Below, one piece after another: positions 37,623 to 45,539 of a stretch of 47,407 nt of DNA. Location: the IMG/VR virus record IMGVR_UViG_3300042904_000114, positions 1 through 47,407 of that record. One strand, given 5' to 3'. How positions within the stretch are numbered: the first letter of the stretch is position 1; every line of letters begins with the position of its first letter. The notes beneath the pieces are model-generated. The model was not told where the DNA came from, made no database searches, and saw only the letters and a program-made list of their open reading frames with translations. The stretch is from a virus. Both the position numbers and the translations under genes were made by a program.

Positions 37623-37852
37623 TATTTATTTACTCCTTTGCGTTTTTCACGACGGGAAACTGTGAGCGTTGTGCTCGGCTGCGGATTGTCTGAAACGATC
37701 TGAGCTTGCGCGACAGGCTCCTCTACCTCGACAGCGAGGCCGCGGTTCAGCCAGTGATTTGCTGAAGCGTCATTCAACGAATGCAAAGAGCCCTCTTTCA
37801 AGGGCTCTCCGTTTCCGCCAATAACGTCCTGTAAGAGACGTATCGTTTTCAT
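37622..37852 (-). CDS. Small head-region protein (76 aa), unknown
   Basis: MKTIRLLQDVIGGNGEPLKEGSLHSLNDASANHWLNRGLAVEVEEPVAQAQIVSDNP... A short beta domain (VxLLxDV...GxVxxLxxxxAxxLxxRGxAxxV pattern) with a basic tail. This pattern is common in small phage head proteins near the capsid gene. Function unknown. Confidence 0.65.
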   Translation of the reverse strand: MKTIRLLQDVIGGNGEPLKEGSLHSLNDASANHWLNRGLAVEVEEPVAQAQIVSDNPQPSTTLTVSRREKRKGVNK

Positions 37853-38292
37853 TACACCACTTGAACTACGGTGCTCAGGTCGTTCGCGCTTGCCGGGTTG
37901 TGACGAGCGTCGAAGCCCAGAACGACCGCTGAAGCATCCGAAGTAGCAACACCAACAGTCATCACGAGACGCGCGTACGGCTTTGACGTGTAGGCCACGG
38001 AAGGCACGAAGTTCATCACGGCTTGCTTGCTGTCGCCGCTTGCCTTCAGGATCTGGGTGAGAGCGGTGCCGACATCAGTTGCATTGGTGCCGCTCGAATC
38101 GTCGGCTTGCTGCCACTTGGCGTCCAGAGTTGCAGAGGCGCCAAGCGTGCCGGTCGTAATAACAGCCATCAGACGCGTGTACAGGGTCAGGTCCACCCAG
38201 CCGGAATTTTTGGCTCCGGTCGTGAGTGCGCCAGGATTGATAACCGCAGCAATCGCAACACGATCGCTCGGCAGGGAATTTACATTCGCCAT
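37852..38292 (-). CDS. Virion protein, probable head decoration (146 aa)
   Basis: MANVNSLPSDRVAIAAVINPGALTTGAKNSGWVDLTLYTRLMAVITTGTLGASATLDAKWQQADDSSGTNATDVGTALTQILKASGDSKQAVMNF... all-beta, Ala/Thr-rich, with YARLVMTVG. It lies next after the capsid gene, where decoration proteins usually are. It resembles a frequent phage structural protein but the exact role is not proven. Confidence 0.65.
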   Translation of the reverse strand: MANVNSLPSDRVAIAAVINPGALTTGAKNSGWVDLTLYTRLMAVITTGTLGASATLDAKWQQADDSSGTNATDVGTALTQILKASGDSKQAVMNFVPSVAYTSKPYARLVMTVGVATSDASAVVLGFDARHNPASANDLSTVVQVV

Positions 38293-38313
38293 AATAGTTT
38301 CCTTAAAAGGGAG

Positions 38314-38338
38314 TCAAAGAAACGGGGCCGAAGCCCCG
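38314..38338 (-). terminator. Terminator-like hairpin after the capsid gene
   Basis: CGGGGC-TTCG-GCCCCG stem-loop with a UUCG tetraloop followed by TTTCTTT on the minus strand, between the capsid gene and the decoration gene. Strong stem, imperfect T-run. Confidence 0.65.
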
Positions 38339-38349
38339 CTAATTAATGC

Positions 38350-39705
38350 TTAGGCGCGATCAGCCAGAGTTGCGAAGAAGCCGCGAGCCGCAGTGCCGGA
38401 CTGGAAGCCGGTGACGGTCGAATTCCACCAGGGCTGACCACCAACGCGCAGGATGAAACGGAACGCGGTGATGTCGTAGTCAAACCAGATATGGATAGAC
38501 ACGTCAGAACGGATGCCGCCAGCCTTGACCACGGTCAGGTAGTTGGAGAGATCGCCGAAGATGATGTCGCCTTTGTCGCCCAGCGCTTTACAGGCTTCGG
38601 TCGGGATAACCGGACGGCCCAGCAGTAAGCCGTAAGGCGAGGCAGACAGACCGCCAGGAGGCATGTAGGCAGGAACGGCGGTGCCGGTGCCCGGAAAGCT
38701 CATGGTCATCAGCTGTTGCTCGACATCGGGATTCACGAGCCACTTTGCTTTGGTGCGCGCGGCAGGAGTCAGGGCCGAATACAACTTGACGATGTTGGTG
38801 AAGTTGATCGTGTCAGCGGTTTGGCTGGTCTCTTTTGCGACAACAACTGTGCCAGCGGAAGGGATAATTCCGAGAGGCATGCCCGCGCCTGTTCCGTTGA
38901 TGATCGCATCGTTCAACCTGAAGCCGATCTTTTCCGGAGCTTTGCGGCCAACGTAGCTGCTCATACCGGCTGCGTCTTGCAGGAGTTCGTCGGTCAAGGG
39001 AACCAAGGCAATAATCTTGTTCGCTTTGACAGTCTTCTCAGCCAAGGACGGTTTGGACTGGGTATGAACGCCAGCCTCTGATTCCCAATAGGCCTGGATG
39101 CCACCGGATGATTGCCATGCGGTTGTTTCGTCCACCGGGAAGGTCATGCTGTTGCCGGAGGTCACTTGCTGATCGGTCATGGCAATAAGCGACTCTTCAC
39201 TGCCCATAACTTTGCTGACGATTGTGCTGCGGAAGTCAGGAGGAATTCCGAAGCCGCCATCGCCGCCATTGCCTTCCGTGCCGTAGGTGCTCGGCGTTGC
39301 GTTGGCGATAAGGCGAGGATCAACCTGGCCGCCTTTGCGCGAAGAGGCAACAACAGAGACCAGGAACTCCGCGTGGGACCGGAAGCCCCATTTGTTCGCA
39401 TCTGCGCTGCGCGGTTGAGCGTAAACTTTATAGCTCGACTTGGCCGCGGCTTGAGGCTCGTCCGCCACTTCGGGGTTGCTCTTGCGACCGGCAGGCGCGG
39501 CCACTTTGGCGTTGATTGCGTCGAGTTGTTCGCGGCGGGCAATGTCAGCCTCGACGTTCTCGAAAGACGCGAATATTTCTGCGATTTCTTTCTGTTCATC
39601 AGCAAACAGTTCGCGGCTCTCGGCGTCGGCGCGAGCTTGTATGTTGTTGGCCGAGTCTTTCAACTCGATCAGCTTGTTTTGGAGTTGATCCAGCGTTTCG
39701 TTCAT
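38350..39705 (-). CDS. Major capsid protein, HK97 fold
   Basis: 451 residues. An N-terminal coiled-coil delta domain (MNETLDQLQNKLIELKDSANNIQARADAESRELFADEQKEIAEIFASFENVEADIARREQL, about 1-110) is followed by the HK97 core (GFGIPPDFRSTIVSKVMGSEESLIAMTDQ... PLTDELLQDAAGMSSYVGRKAPEKIGFRLNDAIINGTGAGMPLGI ... FGDLSNYLTVVKAGGI). The delta domain is presumably removed by the head protease encoded upstream. It is flanked by two terminator-like hairpins. Confidence 0.95.
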   Translation of the reverse strand: MNETLDQLQNKLIELKDSANNIQARADAESRELFADEQKEIAEIFASFENVEADIARREQLDAINAKVAAPAGRKSNPEVADEPQAAAKSSYKVYAQPRSADANKWGFRSHAEFLVSVVASSRKGGQVDPRLIANATPSTYGTEGNGGDGGFGIPPDFRSTIVSKVMGSEESLIAMTDQQVTSGNSMTFPVDETTAWQSSGGIQAYWESEAGVHTQSKPSLAEKTVKANKIIALVPLTDELLQDAAGMSSYVGRKAPEKIGFRLNDAIINGTGAGMPLGIIPSAGTVVVAKETSQTADTINFTNIVKLYSALTPAARTKAKWLVNPDVEQQLMTMSFPGTGTAVPAYMPPGGLSASPYGLLLGRPVIPTEACKALGDKGDIIFGDLSNYLTVVKAGGIRSDVSIHIWFDYDITAFRFILRVGGQPWWNSTVTGFQSGTAARGFFATLADRA

Positions 39706-39720
39706 GTTTTCAATCCTTAG

Positions 39721-39747
39721 AAAATAAAAAAGCCGCTCTGGGCGGCT
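39721..39747 (-). terminator. Terminator before the capsid gene
   Basis: AGCCGC-CCAGA-GCGGCT stem-loop followed on the minus strand by TTTTTATTTT, in the gap between the head protease and the capsid start. Typical intrinsic terminator. Confidence 0.8.
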
Positions 39748-39771
39748 GGGATGGTTGGAAAGGGCTGGCCC

Positions 39772-40449
39772 TTATTTTCCGGAGCTGGCTCCGCGAACTT
39801 TGCTGCGCATTTCCATGCGAGCGAGTAGCGCGCCAGATGCGCTCGATTGCTTTTTAAGCTGTTCCGGCACGTTATTGAACTTGGATAGCATCTTGAATTC
39901 TGCTTTGATTGCTTTTTCTTCAGTCTTCTGTGTGGCAAAACCGAACTTGACCGACTCTTCGGCATTCATCCATGTCTCGGCGCTCATCCAGTCGGATACT
40001 TCTTTTTCACTGCGGCCTGTTCTGGCAACGTACGTGCTCAAAAGAGTTTCTCGAACCTTATCTAGCGAATCAGCGTATTTGCGCATTTCGCCGGCAGTAC
40101 CTACCGCCATGCCCCAAGGGTCATGAATCATGATCATTCCGTTCGCTGCAATCCGGACCTCATCGCCTGCCATAGCAATAACTGAGGCGATGCTGGCCGC
40201 TATGCCGTCGATATGGACAACCTTCTCGCCAGAGAAGCGCTTGATCTGGTTGTAAATTGCTATGCCATCGAATACTGAACCGCCGGGGCTGTTGATGTAA
40301 ATGTCCAGAGCAGTAACGTTACCGAGATCCTTCATGGAGTCGGAAAACGCTTTCGCGGTTATCCCGCCGAACCAGCCTTCGCCAATATCCTCGTAAATGT
40401 ATATCTCGCCGCGCGCACCGGTCTTTTTGGCAAAGAAAGCTTTATTCAT
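39772..40449 (-). CDS. Head maturation protease, ClpP/S14 type
   Basis: 225 residues from the ATG at 40449, overlapping the portal stop; the longer frame was rejected. GEIYIYEDIGEGWFGGITAKAFSDSMKDLG...LDIYINSPGGSVFDGIAIYNQIKRF shows the ClpP fold; DGIAASIASVIAMAG carries the catalytic Ser, IMIHDPWG the His. It cleaves the capsid delta domain during maturation. It lies between portal and capsid, the usual HK97 order. Confidence 0.93.
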   Translation of the reverse strand: MNKAFFAKKTGARGEIYIYEDIGEGWFGGITAKAFSDSMKDLGNVTALDIYINSPGGSVFDGIAIYNQIKRFSGEKVVHIDGIAASIASVIAMAGDEVRIAANGMIMIHDPWGMAVGTAGEMRKYADSLDKVRETLLSTYVARTGRSEKEVSDWMSAETWMNAEESVKFGFATQKTEEKAIKAEFKMLSKFNNVPEQLKKQSSASGALLARMEMRSKVRGASSGK

Positions 40450-41944
40450 CATTTCCCTTTTCGAAAACCTTGTGCGCAGCATCTCGCGAAGTAATATTGC
40501 CGGCAGTGACTTCTGCCGCCCATTTCTGAGCTATATCCATGCGCCCGCATAGCGCATCGGCAAGTGCCGCTAATTCTGACTTGGCGTAAGTGTCGAAATC
40601 AGCGAACGCCGCGGCTGCGCCGTGAGCCTTTAAGCGATTGTCGAACCGTCTTTTGATCCGGTTGTAAACAGACTCAAGCCATGCTTGCGCGACAGGCTCG
40701 TCATCAACTGGAGCGGAAGCAGGCAGCATGTTCTTGCCTACATCGTCCAGTTTCATCATGGCGCCTTGAACCATATGCACGTCACCAGACGGGCCAATCG
40801 TGTTCTCTCCGAGCTTCCTACGCACGTCATTGACGGAATAGACGCCACCGGTAATGCCGGACGAGAAACCCATCATACGGCTCTGGAAATCACCTTCTGA
40901 CGCCCAATCTATGTCTATCTCGACAAACTTCTTCGGGCCGCGAACAGGGATAAGCTTATAGTCGGCTTCCTGCTCTATTTCCTTTACCCATGGCCGGAGC
41001 GTGTCGCGACTGAACTCTAAGCCTTGGTGCTCAATGTTGTTATTCGTGCTGCGCAGAAGGTGCGCGACTTTATGCGGAGGAACGCGGAACCAGCGGCAGA
41101 TTTCCTCGATTAACTGATTCTTTGCCTCGATAAGCTGAGCTTTGTCGGCATCGTTGGCGAGTTGGTGTATTTTCCAATCGCCCTCGAAGACGGCGGGCAG
41201 GTGCGACTTTTTGGGGCCGGTATACCGCTTCTTAATGCCCTCTTCTAACTGAACTTTACGCTCCGGCGTCATCGGTCCGTTGTATTGGAATATCGTGCCG
41301 AGCTGGGCATTGTTGCCGAAGTAGGCCGCAGCAAACTGATCTATCGCGACCATCCGGCTAATAGACTGGATGGCCTTGCCGATCATGTCGTCGCCAACAC
41401 TGCCGATCAAACTTGCGCCGCGGATGTGGTATACATCAGACGGATCAAGATCAACCGTGCCGCCAGCGTAATCCTGTGTCACGCGATAGAAGGGCCGACC
41501 AGACTCATCACGAATTGGCAAGACACGATCCGGCGAGATTGGCCACAACGCAACGATACGACGCGACATATCGCGCTCTATCTCGGCGTAACCATTGCCG
41601 TATCCAACAGCCCCGATAGCGACCGCGCGCTTTCCAGCTTGAGCGGTCATTTCTGGGTTAAAGCGGGTATTCAGGACATATTGCAGGCCATCATCAGGTA
41701 TGGCCTGCTTGTTGCTGCCTTGACGTATACCGGAATACACGTTCCAGTCAGATGAGGCCAAGGAAGATGCAACGACATCCATGCAGGCCCATACAGCAGC
41801 GGCCATGAAAGCTGTCTCATGCGTGACATGCACTCCGGCGTTGTTCTGTCCGAAGAACATATACGAGCCCCGATCAGGATTGGCCGGATTAACGCGCAAA
41901 GCGTTCCAGGCGTTCCGGACGAAGGTGATGGGGTTTATAGCCAC
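40442..41944 (-). CDS. Portal protein, HK97 family
   Basis: 500 residues: ETAFMAAAVWACMDVVASSLASSDWNVYSG..., AVGYGNGYAEIERDMSRRIVALWPISPDRVLPIRDESGRPFYRV, DVYHIRGASLIGSVGDDMIGKAIQSISRMVAIDQFAAAYFGNNAQLGTIF and RWFRVPPHKVAHLL are classical portal segments. The dodecameric ring forms the DNA entry vertex and docks the terminase. A C-terminal Ala-rich region is typical. It overlaps the terminase stop by 10 bases. Confidence 0.95.
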   Translation of the reverse strand: MAINPITFVRNAWNALRVNPANPDRGSYMFFGQNNAGVHVTHETAFMAAAVWACMDVVASSLASSDWNVYSGIRQGSNKQAIPDDGLQYVLNTRFNPEMTAQAGKRAVAIGAVGYGNGYAEIERDMSRRIVALWPISPDRVLPIRDESGRPFYRVTQDYAGGTVDLDPSDVYHIRGASLIGSVGDDMIGKAIQSISRMVAIDQFAAAYFGNNAQLGTIFQYNGPMTPERKVQLEEGIKKRYTGPKKSHLPAVFEGDWKIHQLANDADKAQLIEAKNQLIEEICRWFRVPPHKVAHLLRSTNNNIEHQGLEFSRDTLRPWVKEIEQEADYKLIPVRGPKKFVEIDIDWASEGDFQSRMMGFSSGITGGVYSVNDVRRKLGENTIGPSGDVHMVQGAMMKLDDVGKNMLPASAPVDDEPVAQAWLESVYNRIKRRFDNRLKAHGAAAAFADFDTYAKSELAALADALCGRMDIAQKWAAEVTAGNITSRDAAHKVFEKGNDE

Positions 41945-43653
41945 GTAATTTGGGGCTCTATAATTGGTTTTGCGGCAGCGGCCCGACCTGCGGCCATAAT
42001 CGCGGCAACTACACCATCAACACGACCGGTGCCTCGATCCTTCGCAACCTTCCTGTTTCCAGCCGGATCAATGTCAAGCACTGCATTCCTCGCGCAATAG
42101 GTCATCACAGCGTTGCCATCGTGCCGAAGTGTTCCGTTGATAATCATTCGCTCGAATTCCTCTAGCGCTGGGCTCATATCTTTAAAGCCCTGCCCGAAAG
42201 GAACCAGTGTGGGGAGACTCAAGCCTTCCGTATCAACTAAAACCTTGAAGTCTTCTATGCGCCAGCGGTCGAAACCGATGTCCTGTATGTCATACAGCCC
42301 GGCCAACTGGGAGACTTTGTGGGCGACAGACAACTTATTAATCGCGCGGCCTGGTTGCGTTATTAACTCCCCGCTCTCCTGCCACACCAGGTACTGGGCC
42401 TCGTCTCTCTGCTCCTTCTCATGCAGCCCGTCACCGGGCAGCCAGAAATGAGGCAGTAGTCTCCAGAACGGATCTTGCTCAGTCGGCTCGAACAGCAGAA
42501 CGAATGCAGTTAGATCTTGCGTGCTACCAAGATCCAGCCCACCAAAACACCTGCGGTTCAGCAGGAGCGTCTTGTCAAATTCTTCCTTCGGCTCACAGTT
42601 GCGCCAAGGTTCTCCGCCGATCCAAGGCGACTCAGACTCTACCCACTCGCAGAAATTAAGACGTCGGGCGACAGCTTCTTTTGAAAGCATGCCGCGCGCT
42701 TGGTGCACCTGCTCCCGAAGGTATTTCAGGCCAGGTATGCCGTGCTCTAGGCTAGGGTTTGCCTTATGCCAGCACGTCTCATCTTTAAACGGATCATCCC
42801 CCTCATCCAAGGCGCAGATGTAGGAGAAAAAGCTGTCGTCCTTAAGAACTCCAGAGCAAACCTTCGCTCCGTAGCTGTGATAATCCCAGCACACTCGCCG
42901 CCTATCGGTACCAGAGTTGGTGATCATCACCATCAGCGGCTGCTTGCGAAACTTGAAACCCGCCTTCATCATTTCGATGACGTAAGGCGTCTTGTGTTCG
43001 TGTACCTCGTCTATTAGCGTGAAGTGGGGTCTAGGGCCGGACTGCCCATCGTCAGCAGAAATAGGCCGGAAGAAGCTGCCTGTTTGCAGATACGCAAGGT
43101 TCCAAACACCCTGCCCTACTCCGGACTTTTTTAATCGCTTACCAAGTTCGGGTGATTGATCAACCATCGCGACCGCATCACGAAACAAGATCATTGCCTG
43201 ATCTTTCTTCGTTGCAGCTGCGTAGACTTCGGCGCGCGCTTCGTTGTCGGCTACCGTACCGAAGATACCCAAGCCGGCAGCAAGCGGGCTTTTGCCGCTA
43301 CCTTTAGCCGTTTCTATGTAAGCAGTGCGGAAACGCCTATAACCCTCGCTATCAACCCAACCAAGAAGACTGCCGACAACGAATGCCTGCCAGCCTAACA
43401 ACTCGTATGGCCTGCCCTCGAACTCGCCGCCATTAAGACGGAGCACGTCGCGGTAGAAACCTATCGCGCGCTCAACTTTTCCTAGGTCGAAAAAAAAGCC
43501 CCGGTCGGGGGCTTGCTCTAAATCCTCAAGGTGCCGTCTACACGCGTCTCGAACATGCGGTCCTGCGACCGTTGCTCCGGAGACTACTGATAAGGCGTAT
43601 TCAGTTACCGGGTCAGTTGAAGTAGGACGCCGCTTTATCTTTGCCATCTTCAC
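41935..43653 (-). CDS. Terminase large subunit
   Basis: 572 residues. ATPase: Walker A-like ETAKGSGKSPLA, Walker B HFTLIDEVHEH, coupling motif MVMITNSGTDR. Nuclease: FGGLDLGSTQDLTAF (first Asp pair) and DIGFDRW later. It packages DNA into the prohead. The frame overlaps the end of the small-subunit gene by 41 bases; starting at the ATG at 43647 is equally possible. The early coding sequence carries a terminator-like hairpin (43490..43513). Confidence 0.95.
   Translation of the reverse strand: MKMAKIKRRPTSTDPVTEYALSVVSGATVAGPHVRDACRRHLEDLEQAPDRGFFFDLGKVERAIGFYRDVLRLNGGEFEGRPYELLGWQAFVVGSLLGWVDSEGYRRFRTAYIETAKGSGKSPLAAGLGIFGTVADNEARAEVYAAATKKDQAMILFRDAVAMVDQSPELGKRLKKSGVGQGVWNLAYLQTGSFFRPISADDGQSGPRPHFTLIDEVHEHKTPYVIEMMKAGFKFRKQPLMVMITNSGTDRRRVCWDYHSYGAKVCSGVLKDDSFFSYICALDEGDDPFKDETCWHKANPSLEHGIPGLKYLREQVHQARGMLSKEAVARRLNFCEWVESESPWIGGEPWRNCEPKEEFDKTLLLNRRCFGGLDLGSTQDLTAFVLLFEPTEQDPFWRLLPHFWLPGDGLHEKEQRDEAQYLVWQESGELITQPGRAINKLSVAHKVSQLAGLYDIQDIGFDRWRIEDFKVLVDTEGLSLPTLVPFGQGFKDMSPALEEFERMIINGTLRHDGNAVMTYCARNAVLDIDPAGNRKVAKDRGTGRVDGVVAAIMAAGRAAAAKPIIEPQITWL
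43490..43513 (-). terminator. Terminator-like hairpin inside the terminase large-subunit gene
   Basis: AGCCCC-CGACC-GGGGCT stem-loop followed by seven more T on the minus strand, coding for Ala-Pro-Asp-Arg-Gly-Phe-Phe-Phe. Closely similar in design to the hairpin in the NlpC-like gene. Function in a translated region is untested. Confidence 0.65.
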
Positions 43654-44095
43654 CTTGTGGCTCAGCCACTACGCGAGAGCGGGCCGCAGGTGACATGCCG
43701 AATTGCGCGAATACAGTCATGGCTTGTTTAAAGCTCATGGACTGCGCGACTAGCCAAGGGTTAACGTGATGCCCAACCTGTACGGGCGCTCCGTCTTTAT
43801 CCTCAATCGTTTTAGATTTAACCAACTCGTCACCGGTAGCCTGTGCAGCAATGCGGAACTGAGCAACAGCGATACAGCCCATACCGAGCATATGAACATC
43901 GGCAGTTGTCAGCAAACCTGCCTTGCCCAGGTGCGGCGCAATCTCGTTCCACACAGCCGCAGCTTCAGGATTTAACCAGTGAGGAGCGGCCAGATCAGCG
44001 TCGTCGGGCTTAGGTTCGGCCTTATTTAACGCTCGCTTGCCAGGATTGCCAGTTACGATCTTCAGTACGGTAGGTTTACGCGGACGACCTTTCAT
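43613..44095 (-). CDS. Terminase small subunit, P27 family
   Basis: 160 residues: MKGRPRKPTVLKIVTGNPGKRALNKAEPKPDDADLAAPHWLNPEAAAVWNEIAPHLGKAGLLTTADVHMLGMGCIAVAQFRIAAQA is the standard P27-type opening (RGRPRKP...GNPGKR...P..P.WL...A...W..I...L...G.L). It recognises the packaging site and feeds DNA to the large subunit. It lies directly upstream of that gene. Confidence 0.92.
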   Translation of the reverse strand: MKGRPRKPTVLKIVTGNPGKRALNKAEPKPDDADLAAPHWLNPEAAAVWNEIAPHLGKAGLLTTADVHMLGMGCIAVAQFRIAAQATGDELVKSKTIEDKDGAPVQVGHHVNPWLVAQSMSFKQAMTVFAQFGMSPAARSRVVAEPQGEDGKDKAASYFN

Positions 44096-44101
44096 TTCTT
44101 C

Positions 44102-44217
44102 TCAATTTCTTCTATTCGGAGCCTTGACCCCCACCCCTATCAATTTCGCGGATATGCACGCAACGATTCCAGCGCGGTTTCCAGTGCCAGGACTGACGGA
44201 TTTCGGGTACCCCCGCC
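44102..44217. other. Gap upstream of terS, candidate cos or pac region
   Basis: The non-coding stretch between the HNH gene and terS. It includes GC-rich tracts (GACCCCCACCCC) and the palindrome GGGTACCC (about 44210). P27-type phages often have their cos site near here, between an HNH gene and terS. No cohesive end can be read with certainty. Confidence 0.3.
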
Positions 44218-44961
44218 TTATCCGAACATCAGCAGTTGGTCGTTCGCGTGGTCGTTTCTCTTTTTGAGGTTGCACGCTCTGCAAAGCAACTGAGTATTCC
44301 GATACGAGTGCTCGCCACCTACAGATAAGGGGATGATGTGGTCTAGCTCAGGAGCTTTTGGTTTGTATGTTCCTCTGTCTGCGAGCTTTGTCTTGATGCC
44401 GCAACACTTACACTTCCATCTATCTCTATCGAACACCTGGATAGGGTCAACAGGCTCTATCTTGGCGTTCCGCTTCCTAGCTTTGTATGCTGATGCTTTA
44501 GTCCTAAGCCTTATTGCGTTCCGTATCAATGAACATGGATGGCAAAACGTATACGGGCTTACCTTCCCTATTACAGGGCAGTAAACAGAGCCGCAATAAC
44601 CGCAAGTAACTTCTCTTGCTCTATGCTTGTGGTATTGGATCGATCGTTCGCGCCGCGTTTCCGTTAACGCTATTAAATAATCAGGAGTCCTGCGCTTTGC
44701 GTTCGCCTTCCGTTCTGACTCTCTTCTACGTTCAAGGTTAAGCGCCCTCCACTGCACCTCTCTTGCCCTGAAACTTTCTATGTTCGCGTTACGCCGAACT
44801 GTTTCAGCTTCTGAAAAGCAGGGTTTGCACCACGACTTCAGCCCATCCTTGTTTCTTCCCTTCCCGAATCTATCAGCCGACTTAATCTGTTTGCATCTAG
44901 CGCATTGCTTCGTCAAAATGAAGACAATAGAAGAACCTTCCGATATAATCGGATTAGCCAT
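44218..44961 (-). CDS. Zinc-ribbon HNH endonuclease (247 aa)
   Basis: AAGGAG precedes the ATG at 44961. N-terminal zinc-binding segment CARCKQIKSADRFGKGRNKDGLKSWCKPC; middle basic helix; second Cys cluster CGYCGSVYCPVIGKVSPYTFCHPC; C-terminal HNH core (DRDRWKCKCCGIK...APELDHIIPLSVGGEHSYRNTQLLCRACNLKKRNDH). Probably a mobile homing nuclease. It lies between the usual terminase-linked HNH gene (45032) and terS. Confidence 0.88.
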   Translation of the reverse strand: MANPIISEGSSIVFILTKQCARCKQIKSADRFGKGRNKDGLKSWCKPCFSEAETVRRNANIESFRAREVQWRALNLERRRESERKANAKRRTPDYLIALTETRRERSIQYHKHRAREVTCGYCGSVYCPVIGKVSPYTFCHPCSLIRNAIRLRTKASAYKARKRNAKIEPVDPIQVFDRDRWKCKCCGIKTKLADRGTYKPKAPELDHIIPLSVGGEHSYRNTQLLCRACNLKKRNDHANDQLLMFG

Positions 44962-44988
44962 TACGACTCCTTACCAGTCAATATGGTT

Positions 44989-45024
44989 AAAAGCCCTTCA
45001 GTGCTTCAACACTAGAAGGGCTTT
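44989..45024. terminator. Hairpin between the two HNH genes
   Basis: AGCCCTTC-AGTG ... CACT-A-GAAGGGCT stem with one bulged base, four T on the minus side and a broken T-run on the plus side. Possibly a bidirectional terminator of moderate strength. Confidence 0.5.
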
Positions 45025-45031
45025 GTCTTTT

Positions 45032-45400
45032 CTACTTCTTGTAGAAGTGATGATTTGGGTTTAGGGGATGCCCACGTACATCGCAGCCTGTCTTCATACG
45101 TGGCTTAGATGTAATGCCTCTTGCCTTGTTTGATTCGGCGTGTGTCTTGGCTTGGTGACATGCGATGCATAACGCTTGAACGTTGCTATCGTCGTCTGTG
45201 CCACCATCTGCAAGGTTAACGATATGATCTCGTTCCATGCTGGATAGCGTGAGCACACAGTGACAGTGAGCACAGTAAGGGCTGCGCCTTATTAACTCTT
45301 CTCTGAGTAGCTGTAGTCTGCGGCCTGTTAGCCTGGTGTACCCTGCATTAGGCCTGTTGCTCCATCCACGTTGCGTAGATGTAGGCCTGGTGTGTGACAT
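45032..45400 (-). CDS. Terminase-associated HNH endonuclease (HK97 gp74-like)
   Basis: 122 residues. LRRSPYCAHCHCVLTLSSMERDHIVNLADGGTDDDSNVQALCIACHQAKTHAES is a complete HNH core with two zinc-binding Cys pairs. HNH proteins of this kind next to terS assist cos cleavage by terminase in HK97-type phages (established for HK97 gp74). First gene of the late operon, just past the leader terminator. Confidence 0.85.
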   Translation of the reverse strand: MSHTRPTSTQRGWSNRPNAGYTRLTGRRLQLLREELIRRSPYCAHCHCVLTLSSMERDHIVNLADGGTDDDSNVQALCIACHQAKTHAESNKARGITSKPRMKTGCDVRGHPLNPNHHFYKK

Positions 45401-45409
45401 GCGGAAATG

Positions 45410-45435
45410 AAAAAGCCCACGTCTTAGGTGGGCTT
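45410..45435 (-). terminator. Leader terminator of the late operon (tR'-like)
   Basis: AAGCCCAC-CTAAGAC-GTGGGCTT stem-loop with a run of T on the minus strand (TTTTTC), about 85 bases after the late promoter start and before the first late gene. In lambda-type phages such a terminator is overcome only in the presence of the late antiterminator. Confidence 0.85.
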
Positions 45436-45502
45436 GGTATAACGTTGCCAGACGGTTATTCGATGGATGTATTAATTAACGGAATAATCACCCGATAGCA
45501 CA

Positions 45503-45531
45503 ACTGTATCAGTTTTTGCGAGGCTAATCAA
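45503..45531 (-). promoter_or_regulatory. Late promoter (PR'-equivalent)
   Basis: Minus-strand TTGATT (45531..45526), 17-base spacer, TACAGT (45508..45503). It lies right after the probable late regulator gene and just before the leader terminator. The predicted start is near 45496. The only good promoter for the late genes seen here. Confidence 0.7.
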
Positions 45532-45539
45532 GAGTTATT

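Noticed and set aside
39112-39720. 202-codon plus-strand frame opposite the capsid gene
   Set aside because: Antisense shadow of a confident major capsid gene; Arg/Ala/Gly-rich composition typical of shadows.
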